Counted from the stretch's first letter, positions 1 through 5,617 are shown. The stretch: DNA of 8,998 bases from an uncultured Clostridium sp. (GCA_946498265.1 CAMMNR010000068.1:1-8998); one strand, 5' to 3'. The notes: generated from the letters alone by a model not told the origin. Made by a program: numbers and translations.

Positions 1-1
1 A

Positions 2-49
2 TTCTATCAATTTTATTTTGAATTTTTCTATCAGTTTTATTTTAACATT
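2..49 (+). repeat. 24-bp imperfect tandem duplication in the phosphatase tail
   Basis: Bases 2-25 and 26-49 are near-copies with a period of 24 nt, exactly 8 codons. Both begin TTCTATCA, continue TTTTATTTT and then diverge at the ends. In frame they encode FYQFYFEF and FYQFYFNI. The multiple-of-three period keeps the frame, consistent with slippage tolerated in a coding region. Confidence 0.5.
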
Positions 50-169
50 TACAAAAACAAACTGATGAAGTTTTTGCATGAAGGAAAAGGTCCTCAGATT
101 GAGGTACTTATCAATAGGAACAATCGTAAAAACGAGATGTTTCATGATGATATTTCAATCTGCTTCTAA
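2..169 (+). CDS. C-terminal end of a probable PP2C-type Ser/Thr phosphatase (5' end outside window)
   Basis: A frame is open from base 2 to the TAA at 167-169 and continues upstream of the window. The last residues read NEMFHDDISICF. An HDD-I-S/T hydrophobic ending is typical of PP2C (PPM) phosphatases, whose final beta strand carries a metal-binding Asp. The fragment is only 55 residues, so the family call rests on this ending and on context: the stop overlaps the RBS of a protein kinase-like gene, and kinase/PP2C pairs are common in bacterial signalling and in ter-type stress clusters. The visible N-terminal part is odd, being two near-identical aromatic octapeptides (FYQFYFEF, FYQFYFNI). 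If translation began inside the window, the ATG at 65 would give a 34-residue peptide, which is less likely than a gene tail. Other small conserved proteins are not excluded. Confidence 0.5.
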   Translation, partial: FYQFYFEFFYQFYFNIYKNKLMKFLHEGKGPQIEVLINRNNRKNEMFHDDISICF

Positions 170-181
170 GGAGGTATTGGA

Positions 182-1945
182 ATGGCGATTACATTTACAA
201 GCCTGAGTCGCATTGAGAGCCTTAACAAATTGGCAGAAGGTGGCGAGGCAACAATCTATGAGTATGACTCCAAAAGAGTTATCAAGATTTTCAAGCCGAA
301 TGTGGATTTGGCTAGAAAAGAACAGAAGGTCAATTACTTTATTTCCATAAAAGGTCAATTTCCTCAGAATGTCATTGGTCCGGAAGAAGTAGTTACTGTA
401 AAAGGTAAGTTTGTTGGGTATGCAATGAGAAAGCTGGTAGATAACGAAGATTTGCACATGCTCACTAAACCTAAGTATTTGACTGCTGCACGACTTTCTA
501 ATCAGGATGTATTGCAGATTATCACAGACTTAGGATTACATCTTGGAAAATTGCACTCCACCGGCGTTATTGTCGGTGATATAAGTGATTATAATTTCCA
601 AATGAATGGCAAGTGTGATTACTTTATCGACGTTGACAGCTGGGGATTTGAAGGAAAGTATACTCCCGATGCCTATACAGAACTCTTTACCTGTCCGGAT
701 AGTTATGCAGCTAATGGAAGTATTAAATTCTCGAAAGAGAATGAGAATTACAATTTTGCAGTTCTCGCTTTCAATATGCTGACAAGAATTCATCCTTTCG
801 GTGGAACATATCTTCCTGATAAAAATCTTTCCATATTGGAAAGAATGAAAAGGAAAATCTCCATCGTTGGGGCTCATAAGGGAGATATAAAAATCCCTAA
901 AATCATTGGCAGTTGGAAATGGATGTCCCCTCAACTGGAAAAGGATTTCGTTGAAATCTTTGAACAGGGAAAGAAAATGGACATTACACCTGATCTTCAA
1001 GAACTTCTCAAAAATATGAAGTATTGCAGCACGCATGACATTCATTACTATTCTAAGTTCAATGAGTGTCCGCTTTGTAATGAGAATGCGAAGGTCAAGG
1101 CAGCTCCTGTTGTGGCAAAAGTTACTCAGACCGCAAATGGACCGCAGATTACTATTGTATTTTCTGGTGTAGATTGTGCATATATCTTAAGCAATGTGCA
1201 TTATCTCACCGGAACTGGTGAAGCTGTCCACTTTGAAACTGGTCGAAAGTTTGCGATTGCCAGAGGAAAAAGAGTAGATTTTTCCAATGATGGAAAAGTT
1301 GTGTATGTTGCTGATGATGATACCATTGAAGTATATGATGCAAATAATCAGATTACTGCTACCATCGAACGTATGCACAAGTCTAATTATCTTGTGAAAG
1401 ACAGAAATGTCTATTACGTTGATAGAGGCAATAATTTGGTCAATCTGTCCATTACTCAGTATGGGAACATGCCTAAATATTTAGGTCAGGTATATAATTC
1501 TCTCTTTGAGGTATCTGAGGATGGAAAGGTATTTAGTGCATCTATGTATCCGAAAACGGCAATTATCACCACATCTGATTATACATTTGAGGTGAACTAC
1601 TCTGGTAGAATCAATGAGTATGCTATCAAGTATGATAAGGCAACTCAGAGATGGCTGTTTGTTTACCAAATGCCTAACGGAAAATATCGTACATTGGTAT
1701 TTGCTAAAAACCGAATTGAATATGATGATGATGTAATCATGTATAATGCTCAGCCTTTGGGTAACATTGATTTCTTTAACAACACCATCTATGATCCGGC
1801 TGATGGCAGAATTATTGGAACTAATATCATTAAGAATACAGCTAAGGAATTCAATTGCAGTGTAGTAGATGAGAGTTCCAGACTCCAATTTACAGACCGT
1901 GGGTTCAAAATCTACAACAAGAACAATATCTATAACTATGGTTGA
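182..1945 (+). CDS. Protein kinase-like protein with zinc knuckle and C-terminal propeller-like region (TerY-P-type kinase relative)
   Basis: 587 residues, probably a cytosolic Ser/Thr kinase-like protein. The glycine-rich loop is residues 18-26 (AEGGEATIY) and the ATP-binding Lys is K35 in VIKIF. The catalytic loop is VGDISDYNF, with D133 and N138. The DFG position is occupied by IDVDSWGF, with D150 and D152. The G-D-x-S/N-D-x-N plus F-I-D-V-D-S combination is the divergent signature I associate with kinases of TerY-P triads, where a kinase works with a PP2C phosphatase and a vWA protein. After the kinase domain comes a C282-x2-H285 ... C296-x2-C299 knuckle. Residues about 310-587 are repeated short beta-rich segments (NDGKVVYVADDD, EDGKVFSASM), suggesting a beta-propeller or other beta-rich sensor. 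The ATG at 182 has an AAGGAGG RBS 7 nt upstream that overlaps the stop of the preceding gene, implying an operon and translational coupling. Base composition is higher in GC than in the genes to the right. The substrate is unknown. Confidence 0.75.
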   Translation: MAITFTSLSRIESLNKLAEGGEATIYEYDSKRVIKIFKPNVDLARKEQKVNYFISIKGQFPQNVIGPEEVVTVKGKFVGYAMRKLVDNEDLHMLTKPKYLTAARLSNQDVLQIITDLGLHLGKLHSTGVIVGDISDYNFQMNGKCDYFIDVDSWGFEGKYTPDAYTELFTCPDSYAANGSIKFSKENENYNFAVLAFNMLTRIHPFGGTYLPDKNLSILERMKRKISIVGAHKGDIKIPKIIGSWKWMSPQLEKDFVEIFEQGKKMDITPDLQELLKNMKYCSTHDIHYYSKFNECPLCNENAKVKAAPVVAKVTQTANGPQITIVFSGVDCAYILSNVHYLTGTGEAVHFETGRKFAIARGKRVDFSNDGKVVYVADDDTIEVYDANNQITATIERMHKSNYLVKDRNVYYVDRGNNLVNLSITQYGNMPKYLGQVYNSLFEVSEDGKVFSASMYPKTAIITTSDYTFEVNYSGRINEYAIKYDKATQRWLFVYQMPNGKYRTLVFAKNRIEYDDDVIMYNAQPLGNIDFFNNTIYDPADGRIIGTNIIKNTAKEFNCSVVDESSRLQFTDRGFKIYNKNNIYNYG

Positions 1946-2007
1946 TTGAATTAGCCGATGGTAATTCCAGAAGCTAAACAAACTAACGGTAAAATCATAA
2001 GTAAGAA

Positions 2008-2045
2008 AAAATCCCTAAGTAGTTTTCTGCTTAGGGATTTTCTCA
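2008..2045 (+). terminator. Intrinsic terminator after the kinase gene
   Basis: A perfect 12-bp stem, AAAATCCCTAAG (2008-2019) pairing with CTTAGGGATTTT (2030-2041), has a 10-nt loop and ends in its own T run. It starts 62 nt after the kinase stop. The A run on the 5' side (2006-2011) could also let it act on the minus strand. Confidence 0.85.
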
Positions 2046-2106
2046 AGTAATTTAAATCCTAATGAAATATTGTAATATGCTTTATATGTAAAAGTCAATA
2101 TGAAAT

Positions 2107-2156
2107 TGGTTCTTCCGCAAATAATGTGATTAATATTGCAGAAGAACCAGTTTTAT
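2107..2156 (+). terminator. Second intrinsic terminator
   Basis: TGGTTCTTC (2107-2115) pairs with GAAGAACCA (2141-2149). The stem extends through one C/A mismatch into GCAA (2117-2120) and TTGC (2136-2139). A GTTTTATTTTA tail follows. No gene lies between this and the previous terminator about 70 nt upstream, so it is either a back-up or the scar of a lost gene. Confidence 0.65.
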
Positions 2157-2210
2157 TTTATCATTTACATTCCAATTGAGCCTTCGCTGGAATTTACTTT
2201 TAAAATTAAG

Positions 2211-2252
2211 GTTTTTACAAAATTTTGTAAAAATACTTGCATTTTTACAAAA
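2211..2252. promoter_or_regulatory. Three TTTTTACAAAA half-sites, candidate operator of the Abi_2 gene
   Basis: TTTTTACAAAA occurs at 2212-2222 and 2242-2252, and its reverse complement at 2223-2233. The first two form a perfect 22-bp palindrome (2212-2233). The second and third also form a 12-bp inverted repeat (2223-2234 and 2241-2252) around ACTTGC. The cluster overlaps the predicted -35 box (2237-2242) and adjoins the spacer, where a repressor would block transcription. The sites are very AT-rich, so chance contributes, but three 11-bp copies in 42 bp is notable. No regulator gene is visible nearby. Confidence 0.45.
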
Positions 2253-2265
2253 AATATGGTATAAA
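2237..2265 (+). promoter_or_regulatory. Promoter of the leader RNA and Abi_2 gene
   Basis: TTGCAT (-35, 2237-2242), a 17-nt spacer and TATAAA (-10, 2260-2265), preceded by an extended -10 TGG (2257-2259). The expected transcription start, about 6-7 nt beyond the -10, falls on the first bases of the hairpin RNA at 2271-2272, so the RNA would begin precisely at its conserved 5' end. Confidence 0.65.
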
Positions 2266-2270
2266 TATGT

Positions 2271-2313
2271 TGAGTGGTACTCAAGAAACTTTCGAAGCCT
2301 TGAGTCATTTTTT
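2271..2313 (+). ncRNA. Structured leader RNA, copy 1, upstream of Abi_2 (abiF-RNA-like)
   Basis: TGAGTGGTACTCAAG and CTTGAGTCA frame a hairpin. ACTCAAG (2279-2285) pairs with CTTGAGT (2299-2305). The 13-nt loop region AAACTTTCGAAGC contains a possible mini-stem CTT-TCG-AAG (2289-2297). Six T residues (2308-2313) follow directly, so the hairpin could act as an intrinsic terminator or attenuator, releasing a short RNA of about 40 nt with partial readthrough into the Abi_2 gene 18 nt further on. The 5' TGAGT (2271-2275) can alternatively pair with ACTCA (2279-2283), allowing a competing fold. A 39-nt near-copy lies behind the gene, with compensatory stem changes. I recall an RNA class called abiF described next to Abi_2 genes; membership was not tested. 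Confidence 0.75.
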
Positions 2314-2331
2314 ATATCTTATGGAGGTAAC

Positions 2332-3198
2332 ATGAAAGAATTTAAAAGCAACGAAGAATTAATTGAATATCTAATATCTAAAAATTTAATTATAAATAAT
2401 AAAGAACAAGCATTAAGGAATATCAAAAAATACTCATACTATTCGATCGTAAATAGTTATAAAAGCGTTTTTAAAAATAAAGACAACAATTATAAACCTA
2501 ATTCATCTTTTGAAGAAATATTCGCTCTATATGAATTTGATAAGAATATAAAAGCTATATTTTTAAAATTTACTTTAGAAATAGAAGTTGTAATAAAGTC
2601 GCTTATGGCAAATACTTTAGCAGAAAAATATGGTATTCAAGATTACTTAAGACCAGAAAATTTTGATGAAAATGCTAATAAAGATCTCATAAATAATTTA
2701 ATTGAAAGCATAAATAAAGAGATTAATGACAACTATAATAAGCATACAGCAATTAAACATTATAAAGACACATACAATTTTATTCCACCTTTTGTACTTA
2801 CTAAGGTTCTAACATTTGGTACTATTAGTAGATATTATGGCTTACTTAAACAGAATGATAGACAAGATATAAGTAAATATTTTAAAATTTCTGATAAGTT
2901 ATTAAAACAAATACTTGCTAACATAACAATGATAAGAAATATCGCTGCACACTCAGATAGATTATTTTGTTATCGTAATAAGTACTACATTAGTTTTAAA
3001 AATATAGATAAAAATTATAAAAGAACTGGTAACTTTACTAATATATACATGATTATACAGTGTATGAAAATTTTATTAGATGAAGAAAAATTCAAAGAAT
3101 TTGAAGATTTATTTAATATAGAAGTCAACAAACTAAAAGAGAAATTAAATTCAATTAATATCAATGATATATTAAGAATAATGGGATTTAATGTATAA
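2332..3198 (+). CDS. Abi_2 family (AbiD/AbiF-type) HEPN abortive-infection protein
   Basis: 288 residues, the usual size for Abi_2 proteins, which are implicated in phage abortive infection and carry a HEPN RNase-type fold. Family hallmarks are visible in order: an N-terminal YYSIVNSYKSVFKN segment, FEEIFALYEFDKNIK (about 61-74), PPFVLTKVLTFGTISRYY (152-169), and the HEPN R-x4-H motif at R202-N-I-A-A-H207, followed by SDRLFCYR. The frame is open from a TTG at 2176, but ATG 2332 is the start: GGAGG (2323-2327) is 4 nt upstream, the family alignment begins here, and the leader RNA occupies 2271-2313. It is a single-gene unit with its own promoter and attenuator-like leader, and a second RNA copy 28 nt after its stop. 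The likely role is toxin or translation-blocking RNase, with activity restrained by the RNA; this is inference. The phage specificity is unknown. Confidence 0.85.
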   Translation: MKEFKSNEELIEYLISKNLIINNKEQALRNIKKYSYYSIVNSYKSVFKNKDNNYKPNSSFEEIFALYEFDKNIKAIFLKFTLEIEVVIKSLMANTLAEKYGIQDYLRPENFDENANKDLINNLIESINKEINDNYNKHTAIKHYKDTYNFIPPFVLTKVLTFGTISRYYGLLKQNDRQDISKYFKISDKLLKQILANITMIRNIAAHSDRLFCYRNKYYISFKNIDKNYKRTGNFTNIYMIIQCMKILLDEEKFKEFEDLFNIEVNKLKEKLNSININDILRIMGFNV

Positions 3199-3215
3199 AA
3201 AATATATCTTTACAA

Positions 3216-3221
3216 TATAAT
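3216..3221 (+). promoter_or_regulatory. -10 box for RNA copy 2
   Basis: A perfect TATAAT lies 5 nt before the conserved TGAGT, the same gap as between TATAAA and TGAGT in copy 1. No good -35 is visible at 16-18 nt upstream, so this promoter is probably weak or activator-dependent. The equal spacing supports a duplicated transcription unit rather than just a duplicated hairpin. Confidence 0.5.
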
Positions 3222-3226
3222 ATTTA

Positions 3227-3302
3227 TGAGTGGTACTTAGAAAACTTTCGAAGCTCTGAGTCATTCAATAATAGCCTGAAATCTTACTTTCAGGCTATTT
3301 TA
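3227..3302 (+). ncRNA. Structured RNA, copy 2, downstream of Abi_2 with its own terminator
   Basis: Bases 3227-3265 align without gaps to 2271-2309. ACTTAGA (3235-3241) pairs with TCTGAGT (3255-3261), with one G-U pair. The loop AACTTTCGAAGC is unchanged. Compared with copy 1, A-T becomes G-C and G-C becomes A-T at two stem positions, and C-G becomes U-G at a third. No T tract follows the hairpin here; instead a separate terminator ends the transcript at about 3302, giving a stand-alone RNA of about 75 nt. It could supply extra RNA in trans to the Abi_2 protein. It may equally lie in the 3' UTR of the Abi_2 transcript. Confidence 0.7.
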
Positions 3303-3303
3303 A
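3270..3303 (+). terminator. Intrinsic terminator after RNA copy 2 and Abi_2
   Basis: AATAGCCTGAAA (3270-3281) pairs perfectly with TTTCAGGCTATT (3288-3299) around the loop TCTTAC, followed by a short T run. It would end both the Abi_2 mRNA and the second RNA. The tail is short, but the 12-bp stem is strong. Confidence 0.75.
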
Positions 3304-3383
3304 CTATTATTATTATTGCAAAATAATCTAATTAAAATATTTGCAATTTAATAATTTTTCTTCACCGAAATGCCCATATTTAT

Positions 3384-3779
3384 CTAATTATTTTTTTCAT
3401 AAACTTGAATTAAATAATTTAAAAAAGCAGAACAAGATACAAGCATATACTTTGCTTCTTCAAAAGTAGTATTTTCATCAACACCATTATTGTGCCTAAT
3501 ACCACTTTTATTAGAAGTATAACCATACAAAGAAATAAAAGCATTTTTCATTGCACTATGTATTTTTAATCCATTTTTTTCTAAACTTTTTAATGCTTCA
3601 CCTAGAGTAGCATTATTTGTACCTAATATAATGTTGCATATAGCTTCAATTGCGGAAATAGATTCTTTGACTGAATTTGAATAATCAGGTTTCTCTCTAT
3701 TATACAGTAAGTTTAATGCCTTATTTATGCTTTCGCTACAAGCAGAATATTTAGTATTTAATGCTTCTTTTATTTCTTT
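3384..3779 (-). pseudogene. C-terminal remnant of an AbiJ-like / HEPN-type abortive-infection protein
   Basis: On the minus strand an uninterrupted frame of 131 codons ends at TAG (3384-3386) and is bounded upstream by a stop at 3780-3782, with no start codon near its beginning. The segments ESISAIEAICNII, ATLGEALKSLEKNG, SLYGYTSNKSGIRHNN and EAKYMLVSCSAFLNYLI match the conserved C-terminal domain of a large family of Abi/HEPN-type proteins, in which 'LYGYTSdxxGIRH' and 'AKFMLVSCSAFVNYL' are the signatures I know. The N-terminal part is missing because the frame is cut where the PHP gene fragment begins on the other strand. No RBS is present, so the fragment is not expected to be made. It is a defence-gene relic next to the Abi_2 locus. 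The exact subfamily is uncertain; the domain recognition is fairly firm. Confidence 0.75.
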
Positions 3780-4603
3780 TTATTGAAGTATTAGGATATG
3801 GTTTTGATATTAAAAAAATGAAAGATTTATTAAATAAAAATGTATATAGTTTTTATAATAAGCAAATTGCAGAATCAAAATTAAACTTGGTTACTTTTAA
3901 GAAATATGGTGTATGTTTTAGTTCGGAATTTGAAAAGAAAATGGCAGAACATCCAGAAGAATTATTTGATCCAAATAAAACATCTAGTAGAAAAGCTTTT
4001 CTTGAAGAAATAAAAAAATATCCACAAAATGCTAGATTTTTTAATAGTCAAGAGCAAATGGAAGAAATAACAATTAGAGATTTTACAAGGAATATTGTAT
4101 ATAATCCTAAAAGTAGTTTGTATGTAGACCAAAGTCCATTATATCCATCTTTAAATAAGACAATAGAAATGATACATCTAGCAAGAGGAATTGCTTTTTT
4201 AGCACATTTGTATGAATATTCGCCAACGGTAGCAGAAAATTTAGAAAAAATACCATCTAATTATCAATTAGATGGTATTGAGTGTTATTATACCACATTT
4301 ACAAAAGAACAATCGAGATTTTTGGAAAAATATTGCAAAGAACATAATTTATATAAATCTTATGGTAGTGATTTTCATGGATATGAAGTAAAGCCAAATA
4401 ATCATATGGGATTGGGAACTGAAGGCGAAAAAATGGATAAATCAATTATATCTGAATGGATAGATAAGGTTAATAATATATTAATACCTATATCAAATAG
4501 ACAAAAATTTATTGAAAGCATAAGAACAGAAAATCAATATAGTGAAAACAACATAAATATCATAGATAAAAAAGATGAAAATATAGAAGATATTGAATTA
4601 TAA
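3780..4603 (+). pseudogene. 5'-truncated PHP-domain metal-dependent phosphoesterase
   Basis: The frame is open from an ATG at 3761, but recognisable sequence begins at about 3782 with IEVLGYGFDIKKMKDLL; the seven residues before it are read through the antisense HEPN remnant. Numbering from 3761, the later PHP motifs are present: FLAH (H149) in GIAFLAHLYEY, a DGIECYYTTFT strand-helix (normally DGIEvyy), and GSDFHG with D204 and H206. The first PHP motif (D-x-H-x-H) and the second, which belong in the missing N-terminal part, are absent, so the metal site cannot be complete. No RBS precedes 3761. The C-terminal 30 residues are a charged, Asn-rich tail. PHP proteins of this type hydrolyse phosphoesters or nucleotides. 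This one is probably dead; its 5' half may lie beyond the left-hand island. Confidence 0.75.
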
Positions 4604-4750
4604 TGTATAATATAGGAAAAAAACGAAAAAATTAGTTAATTGCTATATAAGGTGGCTAGTTAGAAATAATTAGTTGTCAGTTTTTTATTTTAAGTTATAC
4701 TAATTTCAATGGTTGATAAGGTGATTTTAGTAAATTAAGGAAGGAAAACG

Positions 4751-4819
4751 ATGAAGAAAATAATATTAAGTTTTAAAATAAAAAGGGTTGCTCTATTTAT
4801 GAGCAACCACTTTGATTAA
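4751..4819 (+). CDS. Possible 22-residue peptide or truncated gene start
   Basis: AAGGAAGG lies just upstream of an ATG at 4751. The frame begins MKKIILSFKI and ends at TAA 4817-4819. A good RBS and a basic-hydrophobic beginning resemble the start of a secreted or membrane protein. However, the second half runs through the hairpin of the minus-strand terminator, so it is more likely the relic of a gene whose remainder was lost, or chance. No family is recognised. The rest of 4604-4845 shows AT-rich sequence with a T run at 4680-4686 and no other gene. Confidence 0.2.
   Translation: MKKIILSFKIKRVALFMSNHFD
4775..4808 (-). terminator. Intrinsic terminator of the minus-strand membrane-protein gene
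   Basis: GGTTGCTC (4786-4793) and GAGCAACC (4801-4808) form an 8-bp GC-rich stem with a 7-nt loop. Read on the minus strand it is followed by CCTTTTTATTTT, a T tract, whereas on the plus strand no T tract follows. It lies about 40 nt after the TAA of the minus-strand gene, so it fits that transcript. Confidence 0.7.
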
Positions 4820-4845
4820 TATAGATAAAAATAAGTAAAGTTGTT

Positions 4846-5334
4846 TTAAAGTTCATCATAAAAAGTATCTGTATAATTATCAGATTGACTATTGTTAGTG
4901 GCTCTATTTAAAGAACGATAAGATTTATACAATAAAATAATCATTGCAATTAATATAACATCAAATAAATAAGGTTTTATATAGTAGAAGTATCTGTCAA
5001 AACTTAGATAATAACCAGATACTTTTGTTATAACTTCTATTATATTTACACATAGATTGAAAAAGTCATAAATGATGAGTCATCCAATTGGAATCATAGC
5101 TATAATAGTGTTCCTTTTTCCTGATTGAAAATCATTTTTGAGAATTTTATTAAGAGCAAATATAAAAGAAATTATTTCAAAAATTAAACCAAAGTCAAAA
5201 GCGTTATAAAAAAATATACCACTTAAATAAGTCGCAAAACTAAATATAGATAAGCCAATACAAATTTTTAATAAATTAATAGTCTTATTTTTATATACGT
5301 TTTCTATATGTTTTTTATTTTTTAAATCTTCCAT
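4846..5334 (-). pseudogene. Four-helix membrane protein gene interrupted by one in-frame TGA
   Basis: A 163-codon frame runs from ATG (5332-5334, with AAAGGA at 5341-5346 as RBS) to TAA at 4846-4848. The only interruption is TGA at 5080-5082 (codon 85). The encoded protein has predicted membrane helices at about 19-43, 47-65, 75-103 and 119-140, and a polar tail (NNSQSDNYTDTFYDEL). The TGA falls inside the third helix between IPIG and LIIYDF, where Trp (TGG) would fit well. The rest of the gene looks intact, with a TTGACA-type promoter and terminator, so this is a recent nonsense mutation, a sequencing error or a readthrough site. Intact genes in the window use TGG for Trp, so a general code change is unlikely. 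The family is not recognised. An 84-residue truncated product starting at 5334 could still be made. Confidence 0.6.
4988..5023. repeat. Inverted 9-mer inside the minus-strand gene
   Basis: AAGTATCTG (4988-4996) is repeated inverted as CAGATACTT (5015-5023), and a third direct copy lies at 4863-4871. All three are within codons of the membrane-protein frame and in different frames, so they may reflect base composition. The two nearer copies could form a 9-bp stem. Confidence 0.3.
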
Positions 5335-5360
5335 TTTCAATCCTTTCTTAAAGTATAAAT

Positions 5361-5389
5361 TTAGAATAAAGAATTTGAATTATTGTCAA
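5361..5389 (-). promoter_or_regulatory. Candidate promoter of the minus-strand membrane-protein gene
   Basis: On the minus strand a consensus TTGACA (-35) occupies 5389-5384. The AT-rich stretch below it offers weak -10 hexamers, TATTCT (5368-5363, 15-nt spacer) or TTCTAA (5366-5361, 17-nt spacer). The -35 is the best in the window; the -10 is uncertain. Confidence 0.45.
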
Positions 5390-5577
5390 TCTTTTTATTA
5401 TTGGATTTCATTAAAGCCCAATTTTCTTACTTTGATAGGAACTTTGGAAAAGTTTCCTGCTGAATTGCTTTTTACATTTATGTTCTTATTTTATAAAATT
5501 TTATAGAATAATGCAATTATTATCATGAAATTTTTTAATAAACACTTATATATTTTTACTTTTACACTCCAAATAAC

Positions 5578-5617
5578 TTGTAAATTTTTCTTATTTAGTG
5601 TAAAATACGGATATAAT
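5578..5617 (+). promoter_or_regulatory. Candidate promoter(s) of the femX-alr-DUF1189 cluster
   Basis: TTGTAA (5578-5583), a 17-nt spacer and TAAAAT (5601-5606) form a reasonable sigma-A promoter. An overlapping perfect TATAAT at 5612-5617 lacks a clear -35. Either would start transcription 20-35 nt before the AGGAGG RBS. Of the 313-base gap between the divergent genes (5335-5647), the rest holds an imperfect hairpin (5437-5458) and no supported gene. Confidence 0.5.

Noticed and set aside
2176..2331. N-terminal extension of the Abi_2 frame from a TTG at 2176
   Set aside because: It would translate through the palindromes, promoter and hairpin RNA, has no RBS, and the Abi_2 family similarity begins at ATG 2332 with a good RBS.
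2211..3302. CRISPR-like repeat-spacer array or insertion sequence around the Abi_2 gene
   Set aside because: There are only two RNA copies about 950 nt apart with a gene between, no regular spacers, no transposase and no target-site duplication visible.
4620..4690. Recurring TTAGTT elements and T run after the PHP fragment as a terminator
   Set aside because: No stem longer than about four pairs could be formed before the T run; AT-rich composition explains the repeats.
4846..5334. TGA read as Trp by a mycoplasma-like genetic code
   Set aside because: The kinase, FemX-like and DUF1189-like genes encode Trp with TGG only and contain no internal TGA.
5400..5520. Possible decayed gene fragment or structured RNA around the AGGAACTTT hairpin (5437-5458)
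   Set aside because: Two short frames look protein-like but both stop quickly, no family is recognisable, and the hairpin has a bulge and no convincing T tract.
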